Positions 1 through 7,510 of a stretch of DNA of 24,204 bases are shown here, piece by piece. How positions within the stretch are numbered: the first letter of the stretch is position 1; every line of letters starts with the position of its first letter. This DNA is from an uncultured Clostridia bacterium (lineage in GTDB: Bacteria > Bacillota > Clostridia > Oscillospirales > CAG-272). The translations under genes and the position numbers were made by a program. The notes under the pieces were generated by a model, which was not told where the DNA came from, ran no database searches, and saw only the letters and a program-made list of their open reading frames with translations. The stretch is from the NCBI GenBank assembly GCA_947652805.1, contig CANTEM010000005.1, positions 1 through 24,204 of the forward strand. Direction: 5' to 3'.

Positions 1-102
1 ATAACATAATGACGGTTGTTATAGGAAAAATGTGTCATATCCAACGTAATTCCCATAAAGCGACTCTATATCCTATTTTTCGGCTAAGGGGGGGGATACG
101 GG

Positions 103-546
103 ATGCCCTACAAACACATCGGGAGAGGGATGCTTATTTTGCTGTGTGTGACCGCAGCCGCCGGGCTAATCAGCATTTGTTTCGGAGAGCCGGCAGAAAA
201 AGTCTCCTATATAGACGCATATCAGTTTGTAAGATCCTGGAACGCATTGGCACGGGAAAAAGACAGTTTGACCGGGGGCGTAAAAATCAGCTCCGCCATA
301 GGGCGGCACACCTTTCGTCTGGGAAAAAACGCGACCCTTCACTACCGTGTGGAAAAAGCCGGTATTCTCCGCCGGAAAATCACGTTTATCCAGTATGCAA
401 ACCCATGCCTGTCCGAATTTGGAGCGGCAGATGTTGCCCGATTGCTGTCTCTCCTCCGAAATGGAGCTGGCGATTCTGAAATTTACGAAAAAGCAGTATA
501 TATCACACCGTTTTATACAAAATCCCCCTTTTCAAAATGCAAATGA
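103..546 (+). CDS. Hypothetical protein with N-terminal membrane segment
   Basis: I do not recognise this 147-residue protein. Residues about 8-28 are a hydrophobic stretch after a short basic start (MPYKHIGRG), which would act as a signal peptide or a single membrane anchor, placing the remainder outside the cytoplasm. The rest is mixed polar sequence with no repeat and no catalytic motif I can name. The chosen ATG follows a purine-rich run (AAGGGGGGGG) by a usual spacing. An overlapping frame (9-479) is open too, but its Arg/His/Pro-rich translation looks like a shadow. The gene lies 53 bases upstream of an ABC exporter pair on the same strand and may be co-transcribed with it. That it is a real gene is moderately likely; its function is unknown. 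Confidence 0.5.
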   Translation: MPYKHIGRGMLILLCVTAAAGLISICFGEPAEKVSYIDAYQFVRSWNALAREKDSLTGGVKISSAIGRHTFRLGKNATLHYRVEKAGILRRKITFIQYANPCLSEFGAADVARLLSLLRNGAGDSEIYEKAVYITPFYTKSPFSKCK

Positions 547-599
547 CATGATACAATAACGCTGATACAGCGATATTCAAAGAAAGGTACGGTTATAAC

Positions 600-1502
600 A
601 TGAAACTGGAGCTGTGTAATATTACAAAATCCTTCACAGACAAGCAGGTGCTGAAAGGCATCACCTTCAGCGCTGAGAGCGGCAAGGCTTTTGGACTGCT
701 TGGCAGAAACGGCGCGGGGAAAACCACTTCTATCCGTATTTTAATGGACGTTTTCCCGCCAGACAGCGGAGGGGTTCATATAGAAGGACGCCCCATAGAT
801 TATAAGAATGTGCAGATCGGCTATCTGCCGGAAGAACGGGGACTGTATCCGAAAAAGCTGATCATCGACCAGCTTGTATATTTTGCGCAGCTGAAGGGAA
901 TGCGCCGCCGGGACGCTGTGACGGCGGTAGATTTCTGGCTGGAGCGGTTGGGTATGCTCGAATACCGGAACCGGCGTTTGGATACCCTCTCCAAAGGAAA
1001 CCAGCAAAAAATCCAGCTTATCACCGCGCTGGCACATGATCCGGACATCGTGATTCTGGACGAACCCTTCTCCGGACTGGATCCGGTAAATGCAATGCTG
1101 CTCAAGGATGTTGTCCGGGAGCAGATTGCAAAAGGAAAAATCGTTCTCTTTTCCAGCCACCAGATGAACTATATTGAGGAATTCTGCGATCATATCGCCA
1201 TTCTGGCTGAGGGCAAAGTTGCCCTTACAGGAAATCTTCACGACATCAAGCGGGATTATGTACGGGATCGTTTGGTTGTGCATACGGAAAACCCAGGGGC
1301 AATCAGAAGGGATTTCGGAGACTGCTGCACGGAGACAGAGGACGGCGGGCTGATGCTCCAGCTTACAGATCCGAATGAAAAGAAAGCAATGATGCGCCGT
1401 CTGGTGGATACATATGAAATCGACAGTATCAAGGTGTTTGAGCCTTCACTGAATGATATTTTTGTCCAGTATGCAGGGGATAAAGGGGGAACACAACAAT
1501 GA
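600..1502 (+). CDS. ABC transporter ATP-binding protein (NatA-like exporter type)
   Basis: Cytoplasmic ATPase subunit of an ABC-2 type exporter, 300 residues. Visible motifs in order: Walker A GRNGAGKTT (about 35-43), signature LSKGNQQ (about 130-136), Walker B IVILDEP (about 150-156, with D154 and catalytic E155), D-loop SGLD, and the switch histidine in SSHQM (H187). After about residue 215 comes a C-terminal extension of the kind seen in NatA/YhaQ-type subunits (DUF4162-like), ending with the typical SLNDIFVQY. A ribosome binding site (AAAGAAAGG) precedes the ATG. The stop overlaps the start of the permease gene by 4 bases (ATGA), so the two are translationally coupled. The substrate cannot be read from sequence; NatAB relatives export sodium or peptides/drugs. 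The family assignment is secure. Confidence 0.95.
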   Translation: MKLELCNITKSFTDKQVLKGITFSAESGKAFGLLGRNGAGKTTSIRILMDVFPPDSGGVHIEGRPIDYKNVQIGYLPEERGLYPKKLIIDQLVYFAQLKGMRRRDAVTAVDFWLERLGMLEYRNRRLDTLSKGNQQKIQLITALAHDPDIVILDEPFSGLDPVNAMLLKDVVREQIAKGKIVLFSSHQMNYIEEFCDHIAILAEGKVALTGNLHDIKRDYVRDRLVVHTENPGAIRRDFGDCCTETEDGGLMLQLTDPNEKKAMMRRLVDTYEIDSIKVFEPSLNDIFVQYAGDKGGTQQ

Positions 1503-2743
1503 AGCAATTCGGGAAAATTCTGAAATTTGAGCTGAAATATTACTTTAAAAATAAGATTTTCATAGGCGTTACCATTGCGCTTGCCCTTCTGATTGCCGCC
1601 GTGATGTTCTTTCCCCGAATCTCCGATACACTCCGGTCCGAAGAAAATACAGGCGGGGACGAGACCCGCCCGATCATGCTGGTGCAGGCAGGAGAAACGG
1701 TGGAACCGGAAGCGGTACAAACTGCTTTTGCCGCCGCATTTTCCGAATATGACGTGCAAAGTACCAATAAAAGCATAGAAGAAATACAAAATCAGATTAC
1801 CGGCGGAGAAGCGGAATGCGCTTTTGTGATTACCGGACCCACCGCATATTCCTACTATGTAAATACGCTGTCCATGTACGATGCCAATACGGAAATTGCA
1901 GGGAGCGTGCTCCAGAATCTGTACCGGATGCATGCAATGATCGCCGGCGGCATGACGCCGGAGGAAGCCGAACAGGTGATAAATGTAGAAATTGACAGCG
2001 ATGTGGTCAGTCTGGGCAAGGATCAGTTCCAGAATTATTTTTACACGTATATTATGATTTTCGCTCTGTATATGGTGATTCTTCTGTACGGTCAGATGGT
2101 GGCGACCAATGTGGCGTCGGAGAAAAGCTCCCGGGCAATGGAGCTGCTCATCACCAGTGCAAGACCTGCCAGTATGATGTTCGGCAAGGTGGTGGCGTCC
2201 TGCCTGGCAGGACTTGTGCAGCTTGTAGCTGTGTTCGGATCCGCATTCCTGTTCTATAATGTAAACAAATCCTATTGGGCAGGCAACGGCATTGTTCAGT
2301 CCATTTTCAACATTCCGGCGGATTTGCTGGTTTACATGCTGATTTTCTTCATTTTGGGATTTTTCATTTATGCATTTCTGTACGGTGCAATCGGTTCCAC
2401 CGCATCCAAGGTGGAGGATATCAACACCTCTGTCATGCCTCTGACCTTTTTATTCATTATCGGATTTATTGTAGTGATCACCGCCATTTCCTCCGGGGAC
2501 GTAGACAACACCGCAATGATGGTCTGCTCCTATGTACCCTTTACATCCCCTATGGCAATGTTCGCACGGATCGCCATGAGCAGTACCGTTGCGTGGTATG
2601 AAATCGTAATTTCCATTGGTATTCTTACTGGGTCTGTTTTTGGAATCGGCATACTATGCGCCAAAATCTACCGGGTGGGCGTACTCCTGTACGGAACCAC
2701 GCCGAAAATCGGGTCTATCCTGAAAGCAGTCTGGCGTGCGTGA
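1499..2743 (+). CDS. ABC-2 type transporter permease (NatB-like)
   Basis: Membrane subunit that should pair with the ATPase encoded just upstream (4-base overlap). It has 414 residues. A first transmembrane helix at about 20-38 is followed by a long extracytoplasmic region of roughly 140 residues, and then a cluster of about five hydrophobic helices from about residue 180 to 395. This is the standard layout of the ABC-2 family with a large loop after TM1 (NatB, YhaP). The segment with VASEKSSRAMELLITSARP is the conserved cytoplasmic coupling region of the family (EK..R..E.L..S..). A strong terminator follows the gene by about 20 bases, so this is the last gene of the unit. The substrate is unknown. 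Confidence 0.93.
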   Translation: MKQFGKILKFELKYYFKNKIFIGVTIALALLIAAVMFFPRISDTLRSEENTGGDETRPIMLVQAGETVEPEAVQTAFAAAFSEYDVQSTNKSIEEIQNQITGGEAECAFVITGPTAYSYYVNTLSMYDANTEIAGSVLQNLYRMHAMIAGGMTPEEAEQVINVEIDSDVVSLGKDQFQNYFYTYIMIFALYMVILLYGQMVATNVASEKSSRAMELLITSARPASMMFGKVVASCLAGLVQLVAVFGSAFLFYNVNKSYWAGNGIVQSIFNIPADLLVYMLIFFILGFFIYAFLYGAIGSTASKVEDINTSVMPLTFLFIIGFIVVITAISSGDVDNTAMMVCSYVPFTSPMAMFARIAMSSTVAWYEIVISIGILTGSVFGIGILCAKIYRVGVLLYGTTPKIGSILKAVWRA

Positions 2744-2764
2744 AACTGCGCACAGCGCAAATAA

Positions 2765-2796
2765 AAAAAGCCTTCCTGGCCGGGAAGGCTTTTTAT
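2765..2796 (+). terminator. Rho-independent terminator after the ABC exporter genes
   Basis: The stem AGCCTTCC / GGAAGGCT (2769-2776 with 2783-2790) closes a 6-base loop, with A residues before it and a T run after it. It ends the ABC exporter unit. The A-rich left flank means it could also stop leftward transcripts coming from the small minus-strand gene at 2833-2955. Confidence 0.9.
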
Positions 2797-2832
2797 TATA
2801 AATTGTAAGGTATAGGGGGAAACATATGCCGC

Positions 2833-2955
2833 TTAAAGCTGGAGTAGAGACATCAGCCCATTGATTCCCAGCGTGAGCAGCCAGCCCACGCCCCAGAGTG
2901 TCGCCGCCTGTGCACAGGTGATCGACGCGCTACGCAGAATTTTTTTCGCCTTCAT
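2833..2955 (-). CDS. Small single-pass membrane protein, 40 residues
   Basis: A short minus-strand reading frame starts MKAKKILRSASITC and continues through one hydrophobic helix rich in Leu, Gly and Trp (about residues 15-40, including LWGVGWLLTLG) to a TAA stop. Its start is marked by an excellent ribosome binding site (GGAGGA, 5 bases before ATG), which is the main reason to call it. The basic N-terminus and single helix suggest an inner-membrane micropeptide with its N-terminus in the cytoplasm. It is divergent from the WYL regulator gene at 3158, and both promoter regions lie in the shared intergenic space. I know no family for it. It could regulate a neighbouring membrane complex, but nothing in the sequence proves that. 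Confidence 0.6.
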   Translation of the reverse strand: MKAKKILRSASITCAQAATLWGVGWLLTLGINGLMSLLQL

Positions 2956-3011
2956 ATTATTCCTCCGTTTCTCGCCGCCGCTGCGGCTGTATTTCTTTTG
3001 TTTACGCTTCT

Positions 3012-3040
3012 ATTGTACAGTATACCCTGTCCGTAAAACC
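3012..3040 (-). promoter_or_regulatory. Possible promoter for the small membrane-protein gene
   Basis: On the minus strand a TACAAT -10 box (3012-3017) is preceded by TG and lies about 57 bases upstream of the small gene. The -35 region 17 bases further up (GGTTTT, 3035-3040) is weak. The -10 context resembles that of the divergent promoter at 3130-3135 (TACAATAGA in both). Confidence 0.4.
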
Positions 3041-3105
3041 GGACGCTCCCCCTGTGTGCAAAAAAAATTTTCAAATCCGAAAGTCCAATAAACCGGACAC
3101 AGGGG
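3036..3105. promoter_or_regulatory. Candidate operator: repeated 9-mers between divergent genes
   Basis: Two exact copies of AAACCGGAC lie at 3036-3044 and 3090-3098 (54 bases start to start). An exact 9-base inverted repeat, CCCCTGTGT (3049-3057) with ACACAGGGG (3097-3105), lies in the same stretch. They sit just upstream of both divergent promoters, where an autoregulator such as the adjacent WYL protein would bind. Binding by that protein is inference. Confidence 0.4.
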
Positions 3106-3135
3106 TTTACAGGGACAGCAGGAATATGCTACAAT
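3106..3135 (+). promoter_or_regulatory. Promoter of the WYL regulator operon
   Basis: A TTTACA -35 box (3106-3111) and a TACAAT -10 box (3130-3135) are separated by 18 bases, with an extended -10 TGC directly before the -10 box. The start codon at 3158 lies 22 bases downstream of the -10 box, with a GGGAGGG ribosome binding site between. Confidence 0.6.
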
Positions 3136-3157
3136 AGAAAAAAAGGGAGGGTAAAGC

Positions 3158-4156
3158 ATGGCAAAAAGTGCAGATCAGAAGCTGAAGCTGTTGTATCTTT
3201 TACAAATACTGCTCCGGGAAACAGATCCGGAGCACACGCTAACTATGGCGGATATTCTGGATCGGCTGGAAAAGCTGGGGCTGCGGGCGGAACGCAAGTC
3301 TATTTACGATGATTTCGCCGCCCTGGAACGGTTTGGCTATCCGGTGGAACGGCGGCGGGGCGAACATAACACCGTTGGATATTATGTGGAAGCCCGGAAA
3401 TTCGAGCTGCCGGAGCTGAAGCTCCTGGTAGACGCAGTCCAATCCTCCAACTTTATCACCCGGCAGAAAAGCCGCGTGCTGATTGAAAAGCTGTCCGGAC
3501 TTGTCAGCCGGTGGGAAGCCCAGACCTTGCAGCGGCAGGTGCATATATCGGATCGGGGGAAAACCATGAACGAATCCATTTACTATAACGTAGACCAGAT
3601 CCACACGGCGATTCTGGAAAACAAACGGATCACCTTCCAGTATTTTGACTGGACGCCGGAAAAAGAAAAACGCCTGCGTAAAGGCGGCGTTTTATACTGT
3701 GTCAGTCCCTGGGCGCTGACTTGGAGCGAGGGCAACTACTATCTGGTAGCGTTTGACGGGGAATACGGGGATATCAAGCATTTTCGGGTAGACAAAATGC
3801 TCCGCATTTCCACAGTGGATCAGTTACGGGAAGGACAGGGGAAATTCCGTCAGTTTGATATGGCGCGGTATTCCCAAAAAGTATTCGGCATGTTCGGCGG
3901 ACGGGAAGAAACGGTCACGCTGGAATGCGACAACGACCTTGCGGGGGTGATTATTGACCGGTTCGGCAGGGATGTAACCCTGTTTAGCGGAAAAGAAACG
4001 TTTTTTGTATCGGTCAGCGTGATGATCAGCAACAATTTTCTTTCCTGGGTGCTCCAATTTGGCGGCAGAATGCGGATCACCGCACCCCAGAGCGTGATCG
4101 GAGAAATGCACGATTTGCTGTCGGAAGTATCCAAAACATACGAAGGGAGGGGGTAA
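3158..4156 (+). CDS. WYL-domain transcriptional regulator
   Basis: A 332-residue DNA-binding regulator of the HTH-WYL class. Residues about 11-62 form the winged helix-turn-helix, recognisable by RKSIYDDFAALERFGYPVE, the usual recognition-helix pattern of this class. Residues about 145-220 form the WYL domain, seen as SPWALTWSEGNYYLVAFD (183-200) followed by HFRVDKM with its conserved Arg (R210). A C-terminal extension follows. WYL domains are thought to bind nucleic acid or nucleotide ligands, and many such proteins control DNA-damage or defence genes. The gene heads a tight three-gene operon with a Nudix hydrolase (3-base gap) and a DUF5131 protein. It has its own promoter and sits next to paired repeats that could be its operator. 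The start is supported by GGGAGGG 7 bases upstream. Confidence 0.9.
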   Translation: MAKSADQKLKLLYLLQILLRETDPEHTLTMADILDRLEKLGLRAERKSIYDDFAALERFGYPVERRRGEHNTVGYYVEARKFELPELKLLVDAVQSSNFITRQKSRVLIEKLSGLVSRWEAQTLQRQVHISDRGKTMNESIYYNVDQIHTAILENKRITFQYFDWTPEKEKRLRKGGVLYCVSPWALTWSEGNYYLVAFDGEYGDIKHFRVDKMLRISTVDQLREGQGKFRQFDMARYSQKVFGMFGGREETVTLECDNDLAGVIIDRFGRDVTLFSGKETFFVSVSVMISNNFLSWVLQFGGRMRITAPQSVIGEMHDLLSEVSKTYEGRG

Positions 4157-4159
4157 GCC

Positions 4160-4633
4160 ATGCAAAACACAACACTGTGCTATATTACTCGGCAGGGAGC
4201 AGCGGGGGTGGAATACCTGATGCTGTACCGGAACAAAAAGAAAAACGATCTCAACGAAGGCAAGTGGATTGGCGTTGGCGGAAAGTTTGAAGAAGGGGAA
4301 TCCCCGGAGGAATGTCTCGTGCGGGAAGTGAAGGAGGAAACCGGGCTGACCCTCACAGAATATACTATGCGGGGAATCGTTACCTTTGTTTCAGACGTTT
4401 GGGGCACGGAATATATGTTTCTGTATACTGCATGCGCTGTCGGAGAGATCGGAGCATGTGCAGAGGGAGAATTGCGGTGGATTCCACGGGAAAATATACT
4501 GTCCCTTCCCCTTTGGGAAGGGGATAAGGTTTTTCTGGGTCTCATTGCTAAGGAGCATCCCTTTTTCTCCCTGAAACTGTCCTATCATGGGGAAAAGCTC
4601 ACAGATGCATCACTGAACGGGGAAAAAATATGA
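4160..4633 (+). CDS. Nudix hydrolase (MutT/8-oxo-dGTP diphosphatase-like)
   Basis: A 157-residue Nudix protein. The Nudix box is complete and canonical at residues 41-63: G41, E47, R55-E56, E59-E60 and G62 fit GX5EX7REUXEEXGU, which binds the divalent metal and hydrolyses a nucleoside diphosphate linked to another moiety. The N-terminal TLCYITRQG and the WIGVGGKFEEGE run match the MutT/MTH1-like branch annotated as 8-oxo-dGTP diphosphatase. Actual substrate preference cannot be read from the box. It starts 3 bases after the WYL gene stop and its last codons overlap the next gene by 4 bases, so the three proteins are probably made together. A role in clearing damaged nucleotides would fit the DNA glycosylase gene nearby, but that is inference. 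Confidence 0.9.
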   Translation: MQNTTLCYITRQGAAGVEYLMLYRNKKKNDLNEGKWIGVGGKFEEGESPEECLVREVKEETGLTLTEYTMRGIVTFVSDVWGTEYMFLYTACAVGEIGACAEGELRWIPRENILSLPLWEGDKVFLGLIAKEHPFFSLKLSYHGEKLTDASLNGEKI

Positions 4634-5373
4634 AAGACATCATCTGGAATCCATGGCACGGCTGTACCAAGTGGTCGGAAGGCTGCCGCAACTGCTACGT
4701 GTATCGGAGAGATACCTCCGTAGGACGGGACGCGTCCCAGGTGACGCGGACGCAAGCCTTTTCCTATCCCCTTGCCAAAGACCGCAGCGGCGCATACAAA
4801 ATCCCTTCCGGCGCATCGGTATTCTGCTGCATGACCAGTGATTTTTTTCTGGATGCGGCAGACCCGTGGCGGGAAGAAATCTGGGATATCATCCGGACAC
4901 GCTCCGATGTGCATTTCAGCATTATTACCAAAAGAATCACCCGTTTTTCCGATTGTATCCCGGCAGACTGGGGAGAGGGCTGGGACAATGTGACCGTCTG
5001 CTGTACAGTAGAAAATCAGCGAGCTGCCGATGAGCGGCTGCCGATCTTTTTATCCCTCCCCATTCGGAAGAAAAACATCGTGTGCGAACCGCTGCTGTCG
5101 CCCATTTCCATGGAACAGTGGCTGGGACCCCGGATTTCACTGGTTATAGCCGGCGGGGAAAGCGGCTTGGAGGCGCGTCCCTGCAACTATGACTGGGTGC
5201 TGGATATCCGCCGGCAGTGTGTGGAGGCAGGGGTTTCCTTTTGGTTCAAGCAAACGGGCGCACGACTGATCAAAGGCGGTCGGATGTACCGGATCCGTCG
5301 GCAGTATCAGCACAGTCAGGCGCGCCGGGCGGGAATCAATTACAGTGCGAAGCAAACAAAAGGAGACAATTGA
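4630..5373 (+). CDS. DUF5131 (phage Gp37/Gp68-like) family protein
   Basis: A 247-residue protein of the DUF5131 family, recognised by WNPWHGCTKWSEGCRNCY at the N-terminus, the later CCMTSDFFLDAADPWR and TKR segments, VSFWFKQTG near the C-terminus, and the overall length. The N-terminal cysteines C12, C19 and C22 form a CX6CX2C cluster, which suggests metal or iron-sulfur binding. It resembles radical-SAM clusters in position but lacks their usual CX3CX2C spacing. The family is known from phage and bacterial genomes without an established biochemical function to my knowledge. It overlaps the Nudix gene by ATGA and ends the WYL-Nudix-DUF5131 operon; a hairpin repeat follows. The family call is firm; the function is open. 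Confidence 0.85.
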   Translation: MKDIIWNPWHGCTKWSEGCRNCYVYRRDTSVGRDASQVTRTQAFSYPLAKDRSGAYKIPSGASVFCCMTSDFFLDAADPWREEIWDIIRTRSDVHFSIITKRITRFSDCIPADWGEGWDNVTVCCTVENQRAADERLPIFLSLPIRKKNIVCEPLLSPISMEQWLGPRISLVIAGGESGLEARPCNYDWVLDIRRQCVEAGVSFWFKQTGARLIKGGRMYRIRRQYQHSQARRAGINYSAKQTKGDN

Positions 5374-5417
5374 CGAAAACAAAACGCCCCCTTATGAGGG
5401 AGCCGCTACATGGGTCC

Positions 5418-5690
5418 CACCAAATAAAAAAGCCTCCCCTGTGCAATTCTAACCAAAACGAAAAGGCTCCCTTGTGTAAAGGGAGCTGTCGCGATAGCGA
5501 CTGAGGGATTGTTTACCTATCATTTTAAATAATCTGCAAATCGGCAGCTTTACAATCCCCCACCTGCTATGCAGGAGCCCCCTTTGCACAAGGGGGCCTT
5601 ATATATTGGATGTTTGCGTAGCAGCTCCAACTGGGGGGAGCCTTTTCGTTTTGGTTAAAATTGCACAAGAGGCTGATATAGTTAGGTGGA
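5418..5690. repeat. Hairpin repeat, copy A: long inverted repeat between convergent genes
   Basis: This stretch fills most of the gene-free interval 5374-5782. The outer arms 5431-5471 and 5636-5674 are almost perfectly complementary (about 40 bases with few mismatches), and weaker pairing extends to about 5418/5690. Inside lie a small hairpin GGCTCCC...GGGAGC, a variable stem GTCGC/GCGAC (5488-5501), the conserved AGGGATTGT, a central TCATTTTAAATAATCTGCAAATCGGCAG-like block (split here only by length), ACAATCCC, a second variable stem CCTGC/GCAGG (5563-5575), and GGAGCCCCC. Hairpins at both ends are followed outward by TTTTCGTTTT, so it can terminate transcription from both convergent neighbours. 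No transposase is present; it looks like a MITE-like non-autonomous element. Confidence 0.85.
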
Positions 5691-5782
5691 AGCCTTTTAT
5701 TTTGCGTGCTTCTTGTCACCAAATATCCTTGTTTTTTTGCCGATTTATGATAGAATATATACAGAATGGTTTTTCGGTGCCG

Positions 5783-6487
5783 TTATACTGTACCCTCGTT
5801 TCCGTTCAGGAAAGCCGCTGTACGTTCGATTGCATCCTTGGCATCATTCCATGGCTCGTCCGCATACCGGTAGTCAAACTTTTTTACAAACCAACTGACG
5901 TCACCGCTCAGTTTTTCCAAAAAGCTGAACTCTTTTTCGTGAATCTGTTTGTAAAACGTACCGTACTCTTTTCCCTTCATCCGCTCCCGCGCAGCCTTCA
6001 GAAAACGGGCGAAATGGGGCAGACAAAAGTACGGCTGGGACAGGCATTTTTCCCGGAACGCTGCGTCGGTTTCCCACAGGAGCGCCGCTGTTTCCAACAT
6101 ATGTGTAAAGTGAAACTCCACCCGGCTGCATATATAACAATCATCCGCCATCGTACGCAGTTTTTTCGCCGCCTCCCCGCCGGAAACGGCAGGCATCAAT
6201 CCGGGCTTTTTCATAGCGTCGCCGATTTCGGAAAGATGACTTTCTAAAATCAGCGCAAGGGGCAGCCGCTTGCCGGCGGTCAGCATCTGCTCCATATGGC
6301 GGGCGCAAAATCCATGCTCGTTTGTTTCCTTACGGGTATCCGGCTCCATCATCGCCGCACCCAGCACCCGCTCGATTTCCTCATTACATAATTTTTCCCG
6401 CAGACGGCAGAAGGGGCATCCCAGAGACGGGTCCTGCTGTCCCGCTTCAAACGTCTCGTTTACCGGTATTGTATAAATCTGTTCCAT
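5783..6487 (-). CDS. DUF6062 family protein with duplicated CxxC/CxxH modules
   Basis: A 234-residue cytoplasmic protein beginning MEQIYTIPVNETFE, the typical opening of DUF6062 proteins of Clostridia. The frame is open further upstream, but this ATG (6485-6487) is preceded by GGGAGGAC and by a consensus promoter, so the shorter form is chosen. Cysteines and histidines occur in two similar modules: C24xxC27 with C61xxH64, and C117xxC120 with C155xxH158. The spacing between the halves is about 34 residues in each, which suggests two zinc sites made by an internal duplication. LGAAMMEPDTRKETN is another conserved-looking stretch. Function is unknown. It is divergent from the DNA glycosylase gene and convergent with the DUF5131 gene, with repeat copy A between the latter two. 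Confidence 0.85.
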   Translation of the reverse strand: MEQIYTIPVNETFEAGQQDPSLGCPFCRLREKLCNEEIERVLGAAMMEPDTRKETNEHGFCARHMEQMLTAGKRLPLALILESHLSEIGDAMKKPGLMPAVSGGEAAKKLRTMADDCYICSRVEFHFTHMLETAALLWETDAAFREKCLSQPYFCLPHFARFLKAARERMKGKEYGTFYKQIHEKEFSFLEKLSGDVSWFVKKFDYRYADEPWNDAKDAIERTAAFLNGNEGTV

Positions 6488-6514
6488 ATCGACAGTCCTC
6501 CCGTGTTTTAGCTC

Positions 6515-6543
6515 ACTGTAGCACAAATATGCCATTTTGTCAA
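6515..6543 (-). promoter_or_regulatory. Consensus promoter of the DUF6062 gene
   Basis: On the minus strand a perfect -35 TTGACA (6538-6543) is separated by 17 bases from a -10 TACAGT (6515-6520), with an extended TGC directly upstream of the -10. The start codon lies 28 bases downstream of the -10 box. This is one of the best vegetative promoter matches in the window. Confidence 0.8.
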
Positions 6544-6565
6544 CGCATTGGCAGAAAGGAATCCT

Positions 6566-7453
6566 ATGCGCGCACCTACGATCCTGTCTGAAATAAATCA
6601 CTGGCTGGAAATCTCCTTTGAAGGAGACTTTTCCACCGCCCGCACCTTTGACTGCGGGCAGTGCTTCCGATTCGGTCCTTGCTCGGAGGAAATTCCTCCA
6701 CCGCCTACCGGCTGCAAAAACGCTGTTTCCGGGATTGCATACGGCAGGTGGGTTGCTTTTGCGGATAACGGGACGCATCTGTTTGTATATGGAAGTCCGG
6801 AGGATTTTCACGCGATCTGGAAGCAGTATCTGGGGCTGGACGCGGATTATGTGCACGCGAACCGACAGATTCTGCATGCCTTGTCCGGCACGTCCCAGCA
6901 GCACATGCAGGCGGCGCTGGAAGCTTCCAGAGGAATACGAATTTTGCGGCAGGAGCCCTGGGAAGCCCTGTGCTCCTTTATTATTTCACAAAACAACAAT
7001 ATCCCCCGGATACGCAAAATCATTGAAGCCCTGTGCCGGGCATATGGAGAAAAAATCCCCGTTGGGTATGCCTTTCCCACACCGGCCGCTTTGGCAAGGG
7101 CAGGACAGGACGCGATCTTTTCCCTTGGCGCGGGATTTCGCGCCTCCTACATATGGGAAGCCGCCTGCAAAATAGCTTGTGGAGAATTTTCCCTCAGTCA
7201 GGTACAAAATACGCAAACCTATGAAGAAGCCCGGGAGCTTCTGTGCAGTTTGCGAGGTGTGGGACCGAAGGTTTCCGCCTGTGCCCTGCTGTTCGGATTC
7301 GGCAAAACGGAAGCGTTCCCGATAGACGTTTGGATACAGCGGGTGATAGATGTCCGGTTCGGGGGTAAGCTGGATCCTACCGTATTCGGAAACTGGGCGG
7401 GACTTGCCCAGCAGTATTTATTTTATTATGAACGCTGCGCCGCCTGTCAGTAA
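6566..7453 (+). CDS. 8-oxoguanine DNA glycosylase (OGG1-type, HhH-GPD)
   Basis: A 295-residue base-excision repair enzyme that should remove 8-oxoguanine opposite C and nick the abasic site. The N-terminal OGG_N-like domain (TFDCGQCFRF, 27-36) is followed by the helix-hairpin-helix GPD domain. SFIISQNNNIPRIRKIIEALC (137-157) closely matches the human OGG1 segment around SNNNIARI. The hairpin LRGVGPKVSACALL carries the Schiff-base lysine K235, and FPIDVWIQR carries the catalytic Asp D254, corresponding to OGG1 K249 and D268. The ATG at 6566 is chosen over a TTG at 6548 because AGAAAGGA lies 5 bases before it. It is divergent from the DUF6062 gene. The Nudix enzyme nearby could act on the same type of oxidative damage. 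Confidence 0.9.
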   Translation: MRAPTILSEINHWLEISFEGDFSTARTFDCGQCFRFGPCSEEIPPPPTGCKNAVSGIAYGRWVAFADNGTHLFVYGSPEDFHAIWKQYLGLDADYVHANRQILHALSGTSQQHMQAALEASRGIRILRQEPWEALCSFIISQNNNIPRIRKIIEALCRAYGEKIPVGYAFPTPAALARAGQDAIFSLGAGFRASYIWEAACKIACGEFSLSQVQNTQTYEEARELLCSLRGVGPKVSACALLFGFGKTEAFPIDVWIQRVIDVRFGGKLDPTVFGNWAGLAQQYLFYYERCAACQ

Positions 7454-7510
7454 CGGCAGGCGGACGCGGTTGGATCATAGAAATTATAAAAAAGAAAGGA
7501 TGTACCCAAC

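Noticed and set aside
5606..6247. Plus-strand open frame of 213 codons across repeat A and the DUF6062 gene
   Set aside because: It covers repeat sequence and the antisense of a gene with a consensus promoter; no domain seen.
7440..7463. CCGCCTG/CAGGCGG hairpin at the end of the DNA glycosylase gene
   Set aside because: No T run follows, so it is not called as a terminator; the lipoprotein gene may be co-transcribed.
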